From positions 68,049,501 to 68,113,500 of the forward strand of contig CM028377.1 in NCBI GenBank assembly GCA_013146195.2: a stretch of 64,000 nucleotides of DNA, given 5' to 3'. A program made the position numbers and the translations under genes. The DNA is from Codonopsis lanceolata. Lineage: Eukaryota > Streptophyta > Magnoliopsida > Asterales > Campanulaceae. The notes beneath the pieces are model-generated. The model worked only from the letters and a program-made list of their open reading frames with translations. It was not told the DNA's origin and did not search any database. This document shows positions 35,409 through 45,200 of this stretch, piece after piece (within the stretch, counting starts at the first letter, position 1; each line of letters starts with the position of its first letter).

Positions 35409-36059
35409 GTTGCAAGTAAAGTTAGAAGAAGTAACGATCGTATAAAGGTTACAATGTCAAACTTTTTGCAATCGATATGCTAGGAGTAACAAAAGATAAA
35501 TTATTATATTTTTTTATAAAAAATATGTAGCAAATTGAATATTGGCAACCTTACGACCCTCTAGAGAGATTTGTTTCATAAATCACAAGAAACACAGCTC
35601 AACCTAGTTTGAAATAGACCTAGCAAGACATAGAATTAATTAATTTCCTCCATGGAAGCATTTTACCAAGTTGACTAGGTTGAATGCATTTTCTTTATCA
35701 AACTACTTTCTAGCTATTATTTAAGAAAAGTCGTTAAGTTTTCTAGACAAAATATTGTTAAATTTTACGACACTTCATTATGTGTTGGCCATTTCCTGAC
35801 AGATTGTAAGAATTGTTGAATATTTCCCGACATATGCACGATGCGTCGAACAATTACCGATTCTGATGAGAAAATGTCGAAAATTTTCCCAACACTTTAA
35901 AATGGTAAAGCATTGTAAAATTCTGACATTAAAACAAAATGTTGTCAAATTTTTGATAAATATGTTAATTATCATTTATTTCCAAAAAATATATGGAAAC
36001 GTAGGGAATTGTCAACAATTATTTCAAACATCAAGAAAAAAAGTGTCAGCAAAAATGAG
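35409..36059. other. CACTA interior, AT-rich, no gene
   Basis: From about 35760 to 36050, words such as TGTCGAAAATTTTC, AATTGTTGAATATT and GTCAAATTTTTGA recur in both orientations. This looks like subterminal sequence of another decayed DNA transposon. No boundary could be fixed and no frame is supported. Confidence 0.4.
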
Positions 36060-36565
36060 TTTTCTTTTCTTTTGTACTTTTAGACTTTTTATAGGATGCC
36101 TACTTAAAAAGCATCCTATTATCCCATGGTAAATAGGATGCTACTTAAAAGACGTCCTATAAACCCATATGGTAATAGGGGCCAACAATTACTTGTCTTA
36201 TTAGGTATTATGATAATAAGACCCTATAGAAAGACATCTTGTTAGTCACACCCCTAATAGGTTCCAAAAGCCTAATGAGATGCATACTTGAAAAGTGTCC
36301 TATTAGTTATGGTAATAGGGCCCCTAGAGTCATGTATTCTATTATGCATTACGGTAATAGGACCCTGCGGGTTAGGCGTCCTTTTAGGCCTTTTATGGGA
36401 TGTCATTGGAGGGCGTACTATTAAGTCTTGTGACAATAGGATACTAAGAGTAAGGTGTCCTGTTAGGCGGTACCATTATAGGACCCTATTCGTTAGGCAC
36501 CCTACTGCGACTCTTATAGGATGGCTTTTTAAAAGCGTCCTATGTAGGGCGTCCTAAAATATCAT
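36060..36565. repeat. CACTA right subterminal repeat array
   Basis: Repeated ATAGGATGC, GCGTCCTA, GTCCTATTA and GGTAATAGG words run up to the terminal TTTTTGTTGTAGTG. The arrangement is the inverted counterpart of the left array at 21595-22130, which supports one element spanning both. Confidence 0.8.
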
Positions 36566-36578
36566 TTTTGTTGTAGTG

Positions 36579-37154
36579 ATATATGGGAATGTTACCGGTC
36601 GAAACAATGTCTTAATTAAAACCAACTCTATCTTAAGGTACAAGTCATAGATTTGTCACCTTATGTTTTAGAGTTAAAAGGTAATTCGATAGTGGACATT
36701 GGTGAAATGGAAACTTGGACACATGTACATTTCGAGTGCATAACTTAAAAATGGTGGGGGTGTCACTATTTGAAAGTTTCATATCCGACCTATGCACTTT
36801 CATTACCATAACAAGATTAGGATGGATTTAATCCTTAATAGACTTATAGCTCTCGTAGAATGCGTTGTGGACATTATCGATAAGTCTACCTATGCAAGTA
36901 AAGAAGTGAGAGGCCGCTTCTTATGGATTACTCTGGTAAAATTCCTAGAGTACTTGTGAAACTAGGATTAAGCACAAGGCCCAACTACATGGTGATGTCA
37001 TGATAAAAGGAACAAGAGGTCATACATAACGAGGATATGTCACCCTACGGGTTTCACATTCAACCATGAAGTCAAAGGTTCGTCCACTTGATGGCTATTC
37101 GCTATGTAAATAAATTGTGATTGTTTTGTTATTATATGTAAATAAGTAGGGGAT
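36579..37154 (+). other. copia-2 3' end: last codons, untranslated tail, polypurine tract
   Basis: Directly after the CACTA terminus the sequence encodes MGMLPVETMS and a stop (about 36583-36615), the usual C-terminus of a copia polyprotein after RNase H. About 530 bp of untranslated sequence follow. A polypurine tract AAGTAGGGGAT then abuts the 3' LTR at 37155. No separate gene. Confidence 0.82.
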
Positions 37155-37827
37155 TGTTATATGTTTTTGTATTCACATATAATAAATATTTTTCTCTCAC
37201 ATTGAGTTTGTGTATCAACCTTCTCTTCTCATGAATAAAGTCTTGTTGTCTTCATTCTCATCTCTTCATTGTGTCTCCTTTATCCAATATGGAAGTATAA
37301 CTTAAAAGTTATGAGACTTGTGTATATATTATATTATATTTAATGTATATGTAAGAAAGAAAGAAATAGTGAATTGATTAATTAATATTTTAATTAGTTA
37401 CTAATTTGGGAGGGGTGGAACTGGCCGAATGGTCACCACCTTTGGGAGAAGGTGGACTGTTGTCCAAATTCAAAGTTTTTGAATGGAGACTCTTCGCAAA
37501 TGGTTGACACTATTTCGGCTCGGGTTGTGACTTTCCAAAGCAGCAACTCGATCCTATAAATAGTCTTCCCTCCATTCGAAGTTATGTATCAAAAAAACAA
37601 AAACGATTCTCCTGAGTCTTCTTTCTTCTTAAAATATTCTATTCTTCGAGTTTACGGTCACAATTTAGACTATTGTTCTATTAATATTCAAAGGAGTGTA
37701 ACCTTTGAATTGAGTGTGCAGGTTTTGCATCCTGGAGGTGAAATTTGTTGAGACCATTACACCTAGTGTGGGACGAATTAAATACCTTAAAGATAACATC
37801 TTTTGGTGTGCCTAAGCTACTGACCCA
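37155..37827 (+). repeat. copia-2 3' LTR
   Basis: Begins TGTTATATGTTTTTGTATTC after the polypurine tract and aligns end to end with 15756-16427. Similarity stops after CTACTGACCCA. The part from about 37249 onward is present again at 47008-47570 as the start of duplication copy B. Confidence 0.83.
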
Positions 37828-37933
37828 CGATGGTCATCTAATTGATTTGGGGACGGGGAATATCACACCTAAATCTTGTAATGTAATCTTATCCGGAATT
37901 TCCACCACTTTTTCATCAACACTACATTGCTCA

Positions 37934-38761
37934 TATATGTCTAAAGTACGTAGGTTCATGATTCTCTTCAAGAAAATATGAAAAAGGCGTCCTTAACTCC
38001 ACATAAGCGTCTAGCGGAGAATCAATTGGAGAACAATTTTTAATGTGAATCTCCGAAATTTCTTCTGGTTCTTGATAACAATGAGGTGGTACGTCAATTT
38101 GTGGAAAATCTTATGATTCTATAATCAACTCCTATTTTTCAATCGGCTCATCTACTACTTCCAATTTTTTTTCCTACATGGCATTTGTTTTTTCTTTATC
38201 CATTGGGGTTGTACCAGATATTCGGTACCATTCATCAACACACTTTTGAAGACTTTCTAGGTACCATGGCTCCTTTTCACCCCTTTTTATGTCCTCTTCC
38301 ATCTTAAGGATTTTCCAAGGCGTCTCATCATCTTCACATATCAACTCCTTCTCTTGTACTTCTTACTCTTCTTTTTTATTTATTTTTATCTCTTCTAAAA
38401 CTTTTCAAATATACTCCAAGCCTCTCAATATTTCCGCATGACTCTCATGTATGAAAGGCTAATTATAATTGGACAAATAAGGAGGAGGCAGCTCATTATA
38501 ATTATTATGCGAAGAAAAAAATGATTGATTGTGATAAGAAGGTGACTCATTATAGTAGGACGAATAAGAAGAAGGTTTAATATAATAGGACGAATAAGAA
38601 GGATGTGGCTCAATATAATAATTATGCGAAGAAAAAAAGGATTGATTGTAATATTCTCGTTCATAGCAATTAGGATAATGAATGTCTTGGTAAACATCCA
38701 CTTCTCGAGACATATGGAACATTCTAACATTTTGGTAGGTATATTTATTTGTGGTTTTCAT
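37934..38761 (-). pseudogene. Ty3/gypsy-associated leader ORF, six in-frame stops
   Basis: Reading from ATG at 38761, 276 codons stay in one frame without a frameshift. Stops are at 38459, 38405, 38363, 38174, 38132 and 38111. The N-terminal part is Tyr/Ser/Asn-rich with repeated SSYSSYYN-like units. The rest is acidic and lysine-rich (EDDETPWKILKMEEDIKRG, EEISEIHIKN, DAYVELRTPFSYFLEE). It sits just inside the gypsy-like LTR and its primer-binding site, where gag would start. No standard Gag motif is recognised, so it may be a non-autonomous element's ORF. The copy B counterpart also has frameshifts. Confidence 0.6.
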
Positions 38762-38913
38762 ATGTTTTTTCCATACCCTATTGATAATTATTGTACGCCT
38801 TTTCTGAATTTTTTTTAAATTTAATTTTCGGATTTTTTTAATTATTTTTTAAAAAAACGACAATAATAATTAAAAAATGAAATGTTAAATTAACTAAATC
38901 AAAACAACAAATG

Positions 38914-38935
38914 CCTGGCAACGGCGCCAAAAACT
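38914..38935 (-). other. Primer-binding site of the gypsy-like element, copy A
   Basis: On the minus strand, right after the LTR end, the sequence reads TTTTTGGCGCCGTTGCCAGG. TGGCGCCGTTGCC is the primer-binding signature used by plant Athila- and Tat-like Ty3/gypsy elements. The same place in copy B (about 48620-48645) is altered by indels. Confidence 0.8.
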
Positions 38936-40334
38936 TGATGTATTTTTTTTATTTACCTCGCAAGTGCACGAATCAATCGTAGTATAGTTGTGCAAACACA
39001 AGGGTCGAACCACAAAAAATTGAGTTTTGATTAAAATAAATTTAACTTATCTAGCAAAATAAAGCAATTAATAACTAGGGGATTTTGTTTTACTAAATTA
39101 AATTACCTAAAAAGAAATAAAATAATATAATTAACAAAGCAAAATAAATATGAGATAAATCAAATTTTGTAAAACGCCAAGGAATTGAGATTCGCTTGTA
39201 TCTACTCTAATGCTCTTTTGTCTAATGTATCAATCATTATATCTTGGGTTCGTTCACGAGAAAATGGTATACTTCGTTGAATTATAATTTAGTCTCCATC
39301 ATAAATAATTCATCCGAGAATATACCTTTAAGAACATATGAACCTAACCCTAACTTATCACTATTGTGCATCGATAGGTTTAATTTATCACAATGGTGAA
39401 CTAATGTACTACATATACTTATGATCGTGCAGTTATCCGCACCTTTAGGTCTTTAACTATTGTGATACCATTCAATAGGAAAAAGACAAATAGCAAATAT
39501 ATTGATAAACACTGTGATCAACAAGACTTGATTGAATAATAAATTACTCCCTCCGTCCCTAAATTATCGTCCTAGTGGACTTGGCACACGGATTAAGAAA
39601 ACATATTTGACTGAATTATTAATATTAGTTTGATGTGTAGTTTACTTTAAAGCTCAGGCGTATGTGGCTCATAATTAAAGTAGGATGAAAAAAGTAAAGG
39701 TGAAATGATAAAAGTGTTGTTTTAAAAAAAAAGTTTGAAACAAGACAATTATTTTGGGACGGATAAAAAAAGAAAGGAAGATAATAATTTGGAGACAGAG
39801 GGAGTATTATAGAGCAAAAGATTCGATACAAGTTACCTCCAATTCCTAGATTATGTGGTTAGTTCCCCACAATTGAAAGTACAAAACATAAACCATTCTT
39901 AGAGAATCCTTCTTCATAGACAAAGAAAAATAATACATAATTTCTCTCCCTTTTTCTAACCTCAAAGAGATCTAATTATACCTAATAATTATACAACAAT
40001 TAAGAAAAGGAGATACAAAACAATTCAAATTTTAAAAGGAGTCCAAAGTGGACTTGCACACCAACCTAGGCAAGAAAAGGGGTGGCTGATTTGGTTATGA
40101 AATCTAATTTTCAACCTTTTTGCCTTCAAGTTTCCACAATTTTTACTTTGGTCCTGAAGTCCGAAGTCCTCAATTCGCATAAAGTGCTTATATTTTGCAC
40201 AATTGTTCCCTAAATCCCTAAAACTATAAAACAACATTAAAACATATATTAAACAACAAAAACCCCGAGAAATAGCCTAATTTAAACCGTAATAATTCCC
40301 AATAAATGAGTATAAAACTCATTCATCATAAACA
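38936..40334 (-). mobile_element. Ty3/gypsy-like LTR, copy A, with nested Stowaway
   Basis: On the minus strand the element begins TGTTTATGATGAATGAG (40334; an alternative start is 40328) and ends AAAATACATCA at 38936, next to the primer-binding site. It is therefore a 5' LTR of a minus-strand element, about 1.4 kb including the 258-bp Stowaway at 39547-39804. The sequence after it on the minus strand (38935 down to about 37828) is the element's internal region, cut by the copia-2 LTR. Counterpart in copy B: 48646-50036. Confidence 0.78.
39547..39804. mobile_element. Stowaway MITE in gypsy-like LTR, copy A
   Basis: CTCCCTCCGTCCCTAAATTA and AATTTGGAGACAGAGGGAG are inverted ends with TA on both sides (39545-39546 and 39805-39806). 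The length of 258 bp and the internal sequence match the element at 11070-11327. Copy B has the same insertion at 49253-49510, so it predates the duplication. Confidence 0.93.
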
Positions 40335-40347
40335 TTAGAAGGAGGTG

Positions 40348-40995
40348 CTATGTTTGAAACCTCAGTCCGATGACCAAAGTTATGGGCTGGGAGATAGGTG
40401 GTAACTTGTCCCTGCGGTTTGTAGCTTTTGGGATCGGCATGTGAGCTGTTTTGAAGTGGGTTGGTTGTGGAGAAATTGAGGTTTCTCGAATACTGTTGAG
40501 GGGTATTAGTGTTTTGGAGAAATTGAGGATTTTCGGATACTGTTGTGGGGTATTAGTGTTTTGAGGAGGGTAGCTAGTGTTTGGGATGTTGGTATTTGGA
40601 AGAGGGTTAGTATGCTGGTATAGAGGGTAAGTGCTTGGGAGAGGGAGGCTAGTGTTTAGGTACTGAGGTGGCAAGTTGGAATTTTGAGTTTGAGGATTAA
40701 ACAAGTTGGAATTTGGAAGACGGTTGGTGTATGGGTATGGGGAGTGGGTATTTGGTGTATGACGGTTGATGTTTAAAGGAACAGATGAGGTTGATACTTC
40801 ATGGGGTCCCACAAAGGAAGGAGTATTTTATGGGTTTGGCTTCAAGCCTTGTATAAGGGTTGCCATCTAGCCCATTAGGTGATCAGCCTATGCATTTAAA
40901 TTTTGTTTCATCCATTGTTGCATGGTAGGGGTAAGAGTATAACCGAGAGTCCCAAAGTATTTGATATCTTTCTGACATGTTTGAGGCTTGGATCA
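40348..40995 (-). pseudogene. Pro/Asn/Thr-rich ORF beside the gypsy-like LTR, copy A
   Basis: A 154-codon frame (40348-40812) is rich in P, N, T, Q and Y, with loosely repeated NTNIPNTSYPPQNTNTP-type units. Sequence upstream to about 40995 reads on in the same frame through three in-frame stops (for example FGTLGYTLTPTMQQWMKQ). It looks like an old coding region, perhaps retrotransposon Gag, but the family is not recognised. A one-base difference near the 3' end gives copy B (50082-50513) a different C-terminus. Confidence 0.5.
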
Positions 40996-41328
40996 TATAA
41001 AGTTTGGATATCCTATTACATTGCAAGCCTAACAATCCAAGTGTACCATTTTTTTGGAATAAATGATGTCACTCTTCTCATGCTCTCCAATTTTATGAAC
41101 AAAATAGATCTAATATTTTTCTCTTGAATAATCAATATGGAAAAAATATTGTCACTTCTATACTTTCCAAATTTTATGGATGCTATTTTCGATCATATAT
41201 TCTTTAGAGTCAAATTTTATTTATAAATTTTATTGTGCACCATAACATAACATGGAGCAAAGAAAATTGTTACAATGTCTTATTCTGATATTTTAGAGTT
41301 TCATCCACCGGTGGTGTAATATCATTTA

Positions 41329-41660
41329 TACATGCGATCGTTGGAATATGGCACATGTTAATACAATTTTTGTCTTAATTTTTTTAAATTTTGGTTTGCT
41401 ACGTATTCCAATGGTCGATTGTGCAAAAAAGATTCTACATCGCTTGTAAAGGAAAATTTTACTTATCAAAGATTGTTTTTCATTTACCGACGGTATAGAA
41501 TATTTTTTTACACAAGCGACCCTTGAACATGACATATGTCGATCTTAATCTTTGTTTTGATTTTTTTTATATTTTGGTTGGTCACGCATCATATTTCAAA
41601 TGCCGCATGTATAAAAAAAATATTCTACACGGCGATAAAAATTTAATTCATATTTGATTT
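41329..41660. repeat. Diverged 184-bp tandem repeat, copy A
   Basis: Two adjacent units start near 41329 and 41513. Both have ACA(T/A)GCGA, then CTTAAT, then ATTTTGGTT, then AAAAAA and ATTCTACA in order. Divergence is considerable, so the repeat is old. Counterpart in copy B: 51031-51360. The region from 40995 to 41328 is AT-rich and empty. Confidence 0.6.
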
Positions 41661-41779
41661 GGACATGGAGGAGTAAATATTTTAAGAGTGTTCTTGAGTT
41701 TTGCGAGTGATTATGTACCTATGAAAAATATTGTTTCAGCATTGTCATGAAAGAGCACGAACAAGGTTGTAAAATATTA

Positions 41780-42038
41780 CTCCCTCCATTCCATAATATA
41801 AGTCGTTTTGGAAGAGTTTTTTTGTTCCAAAATAGATGTCACTTTGTAATTTTCAATGAACCTTTTCCTTTTTTTTTTCAATTCCACCCATATTTATTGA
41901 CTCTGTAACTTGTGCTTGACTCTTTGGGTAAGAGTATCAAAATACCTCTTATTAATGTTTGTAGTAAAATAAATAATTAAGGACAGTTTAGTCTTTATAA
42001 TATGTTTCCTTGATCTGTGTGAAAAACTCCAACGGGAG
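41780..42038. mobile_element. Stowaway-like MITE, third family, copy A, 3' end damaged
   Basis: The left end is CTCCCTCCATTCCATAATAT. The right end keeps only CTCC...AACGGGAG, with TA flanks (41778-41779 and 42039-42040). Relative to copy B, 19 bases of the right inverted repeat (AACGACTTATATTTTGG region) are missing. Confidence 0.85.
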
Positions 42039-42040
42039 TA

Positions 42041-42884
42041 TAAATTTATAATGATCTCAACAGCGACTTCATAGCAATCGACGTATCAATTCATCTCAAT
42101 CTGCTATTAATCACTGAATCCAAAGCGGTTCACAACTCAAAGGGAAAGAGAAAACTTATATGCAAGTCTTCCAACAAAAAGTCCAAGGTGGAGAAAAATA
42201 GAGGACAAGTATATATCATACAAAGAAAACATGGTTCTAAAAATCGGCCAGGTGCCACTCAACCACTACGATTTCCTCCAAATCGACCAAAAAATCGCTC
42301 GAGAGAGAAATCGTCGACTAGTCGCTAAAATTAGCAACTTGGTTGGGATTGTTGTGGCTTGCGTGGCTGGGCTTTGGGATGTAAGAATCGATGAAAGAGG
42401 GAAAGGATGGGGCAGGGTTTATAAGGGAGTGTGTGTGGGCGCTAGGATAGAGAAGAAGAAGAGGGGATTTTGAGTTCGTCTAGAGAGAGAGAGAGAACCG
42501 TGAGTAGAGTTCAAGCAGAAGGAGATACATTGATACAGAAAGGGAGGGAAGAAGAAGAAATGGGATGGCTTCCGGAAGAGAAAAAGGGAAAGAGAGGACA
42601 AAAGATTTATTTTTCAAATCTTTATTTTTAAAATAAATACTTTTACTATTTTATTCAAACTTTTTCGGTTTAGCTACTTTAACTATAATTACATGTTTAA
42701 GGCTATTAAATGAAATCATACATTATACCAATAATTATAATATATTCAACTACTTTTTATAAACGGTGTGCCAAGTCAAAAAGAACAATTATTTGAAAAT
42801 AGAAAAGTACTAGTTTTTAGTATTTTACAACTTTATGATCATTGTTTTGATAATGTTAGATTTATTAGGTAATATTCAATATTA

Positions 42885-42973
<89 letters not shown>

Positions 42974-43131
42974 AAGTTTTAATGGTTGTTAATTAATTGG
43001 AGTTCTGTGCTGCTAGCTTTTGACATTAATTTAACGAAAGATATGTAATTCAATGACAATTGAAAACGTTTATGATGAAATATGATAAAGTTAGTACAAT
43101 GGGTACCAAAAGCAATAAGCAAGTAAAGTTA
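42041..43131. other. Non-coding sequence with AT/GT microsatellite, copy A
   Basis: A frame at 42231-42473 has no recognisable similarity. GA-rich tracts lie at 42482-42500. At 42888-42973 an (AT)n run is split by GTAC and followed by (GT)n. The same places in copy B are 51951-52163 and 52607-52673, with a different microsatellite structure. Confidence 0.6.
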
Positions 43132-43428
43132 GGGTGGGCTTGTTTGGTAGTCAGACAAGGATAAGCAGTATTATTACTCCCAGTACTATTAGTGCCCTCG
43201 CTATTAATCCTCACCTGTATATCGGGGGTAATTTTGAGATTACAAATATTAATCCCCAATTTTTTTTTAGTGAGGCGCTAATAATACCACCCTCCTCCTT
43301 GGTATTAATAGTGGACTTAATTAATAGAGGCAATAATGACGAATAACTCGTGTTATTAGTCCGACCACCTATTATGCGTATCGATCTTATTAATCTATCG
43401 CCCTTAACACGGCTACCAAACGACACCC
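43132..43428. mobile_element. MITE with GGGC-TTGTTTGG ends, copy A
   Basis: The left end GGGTGGGCTTGTTTGGTAG and the right end CTACCAAACGACACCC are inverted repeats of a type common in PIF/Harbinger-like plant MITEs. The interior has repeated TATTA(A/G)T words in both orientations. Copy B (52836-53142) is about 10 bp longer because of several local indels. Confidence 0.7.
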
Positions 43429-44167
43429 AAAAGTGTTATTAACCCAAAGTTTAATTATTAAGAAGATATAATAACTTCATTAGAGTTGATCATAATCATA
43501 AAAATATTTAATCACAAGCAATGTACTTACAACAGAAGTAGATAGTAAGCTAAAATGTGTTATGAAAATTGTAAATATAGTTTTTTAAAGTGATATTTTT
43601 ATGTGAAACTTTCAAAGCAGTATAGTAAACTTTTTAGAGAATAATATAATTAAATATAATATATTACATTTATATTTTCTGGCTTTCCCCATTGCTCCCT
43701 CGGTTCCATCTAAAAATAACAATGTTTGAATACATAGTATAATGTGAATAGGAGGAGTGAATTTGACAAACAAACATATTGAATGGGTAAGTTCCATATG
43801 TATTAAATGCTAACATATCTAAAACCCATGAGAGCGACTTAAATGTGCCCAAGAATGATCCAATAATTGTGTAAAAAATAAAATTATAATTTTGAAAAAG
43901 TCAGTCGGTCCGTCTAACAGTTAACACCTTGTTTGGGGATGAAGCTACGGAGTTGGTACTACCGTACTAGGTCAGTTGAAATGTTGAATGGAAAGAGTTT
44001 AATTCTCAACTTTACTTGAATAATTTGGTCAACGAATATGAATAGCGGGGCCGGCCATTTCTTAGATATTATGGACCCTTACGTTAGTTACGTCCATTTT
44101 TATATTTGAAAATGGATGGAGTATTAGATATTTAGATCCTCTTCGAAACATGTTTTTTTTTTTACAA

Positions 44168-44175
44168 TATAAATA
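44168..44175 (+). promoter_or_regulatory. TATA box of dirigent copy A
   Basis: TATAAATA lies 77 bp upstream of the ATG at 44252, after a T-rich run. The same box precedes the intact copy at 53880-53887. The upstream 0.7 kb (43430-44160) is AT-rich without other clear elements. Confidence 0.6.
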
Positions 44176-44251
44176 TATGTACAATCTAATGTTTCCCTTC
44201 ATATCTATCCTTACTCAAAAACAAACCTACAATAAGGCATAAGCACACAAA

Positions 44252-44755
44252 ATGGGAGGAAATAGCTATATGTTGTCACCCGCAGCCGCAGCGTCTCTAA
44301 TAATACTAATAATAACTGTCCTCTTTGTTAACCAAGCTGCTGCTTCCACTTCCATTGATGAGTGGTACCAAAAGGTTCGCCTACCAAATGAAAAGGTTAC
44401 CCAAATTGAATTCTATACTGATCCATCCGGTGCCCAAACTGTTCCCGTTGCCAATGCCGGCAAGCTTACGGTTCCCCCCGCTAATTTCGGCATGGTTGCA
44501 GTAGTAGACTTCAGATTGACAGCCGGACCAAATTTAAAGTCATCTCACCGCGTTGGTAGAGGTCAAGGTTTCTTCACTTCCTCCTCTATGGCAGACTTTA
44601 GTTTTTTTACTGCCCTCAACATTCTGTTCCAAACTGGACAGTACAAGGATAGCACTCTTACTTTCGTTGGCTACGATCCATCGGGTCCAGATTCTCGCGA
44701 GCTGAATGTGTGGGAACAATTACGATCCATTAAACATGAACCGACTCATTACTAG
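44252..44755 (+). pseudogene. Dirigent protein gene copy A, truncated by copia-3
   Basis: The first 152 codons are the same as in the intact dirigent gene at 53964. They include the hydrophobic signal peptide (LIILIITVLFVNQAAA) and the domain start up to SGPDSRELN. At 44709 the copia-3 LTR begins, and translation runs 14 residues into the LTR (WEQLRSIKHEPTHY) before a stop at 44755. The lost part contains the GGTGEFRMARG strand that closes the beta-barrel, so the product should not fold normally. The promoter and TATA box are unchanged. Confidence 0.93.
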
Positions 44756-45200
44756 AATAAGAAGAGAAGAAGAAGAAGAAGACGGAAGCGTGTAATTACC
44801 TTGTGATTCCATGTTCGTTCTAATCTTGTTCTTGTTCTTGAGTAAAGAGGATGAAATAAGAAGATAGACTTCAAATTAGGAGGAGTAGATCTTCTAAATG
44901 ATGAGTGCCCTTTATCTCTTTATTCTTCAATTACTTAGGAAGAGTTTTTCGAATGAGAATAATGTAACTAGTAGATTCATAGGCGATGGATAAGCCTTTA
45001 TATAGGAATCCAAGGGGCACTTCATTTAGGACTACACCTATTGATATATAAGATATTACCATTATGCCCATCATTTAATGGTATACTTATATTATGGAAT
45101 TCTACATATTATGTTGAGTTCTATACTTTATACCATATATTATAATATTGATCATTATATTATTAAGTATTTATATGTTATATTAATCCATGTTCTTACA
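44709..45200 (-). repeat. copia-3 3' LTR
   Basis: On the minus strand it begins TGTAAGAACATGG (45200) and ends ATTGTTCCCACA (44709). It is preceded on that strand by the polypurine tract AAGTGGGAGAT. Comparison with the intact dirigent copy places the insertion point exactly at 44708/44709. Confidence 0.9.

Larger units (their letters stand above)
21580..36578 (-). mobile_element. CACTA (En/Spm) transposon nested in copia-2
   Basis: The right end reads TTTTTGTTGTAGTG (the complement of CACTACAACAAAAA) at 36565-36578. The left end has TACAACAAAA at 21580-21589, the same terminus without its first CAC. Both ends are followed inward by dense TAGGACGC/GCGTCCTA subterminal repeats. Copia-2 coding sequence stops at the left end and resumes at the right end. 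The interior has a CACTA transposase-type gene on the minus strand near the left end. The roughly 15-kb span includes nested MITEs, so the original was shorter. No second transposase (TNPD type) was recognised, so the copy is probably defective. Confidence 0.82.
15756..37827 (+). mobile_element. copia-2: Ty1/copia element containing nested insertions
   Basis: Matching LTRs at 15756-16427 and 37155-37827 bound one retrotransposon. Gag, protease, integrase, reverse transcriptase and RNase H run left to right. The coding end is split: the C-terminal MRD near 21571 is followed by the CACTA element, and sequence encoding MGMLPVETMS and a stop resumes right after the CACTA at about 36583. A polypurine tract (AAGTAGGGGAT) precedes the right LTR. 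Subtracting the solo LTR, hairpin MITE and CACTA leaves about 5.8 kb, a normal copia length. All proteins are dead. No 5-bp target duplication was found: CATAA is on the left, and the right flank differs. Confidence 0.87.
37249..44708. repeat. Duplication copy A (about 7.46 kb)
   Basis: Colinear and nearly identical with 47008-54420. Both copies share the copia-2 LTR part, the minus-strand gypsy-like segment, two Stowaway MITEs, a GGGC-type MITE, the AT/GT microsatellite and the dirigent gene, in the same order. Differences are mostly small indels. Copy A ends where copia-3 enters the dirigent gene. Confidence 0.93.

Noticed and set aside
37745..37981. 78-codon frame in copies A and B
   Set aside because: It starts inside the copia-2 LTR and runs antisense into the gypsy-like internal region; a by-product of the junction.
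42231..42473. 80-codon plus-strand frame near the MITE in copy A
   Set aside because: Its counterpart in copy B has a different C-terminus because of small indels, it has no domain, and it lies in repeat-rich sequence. Probably chance.
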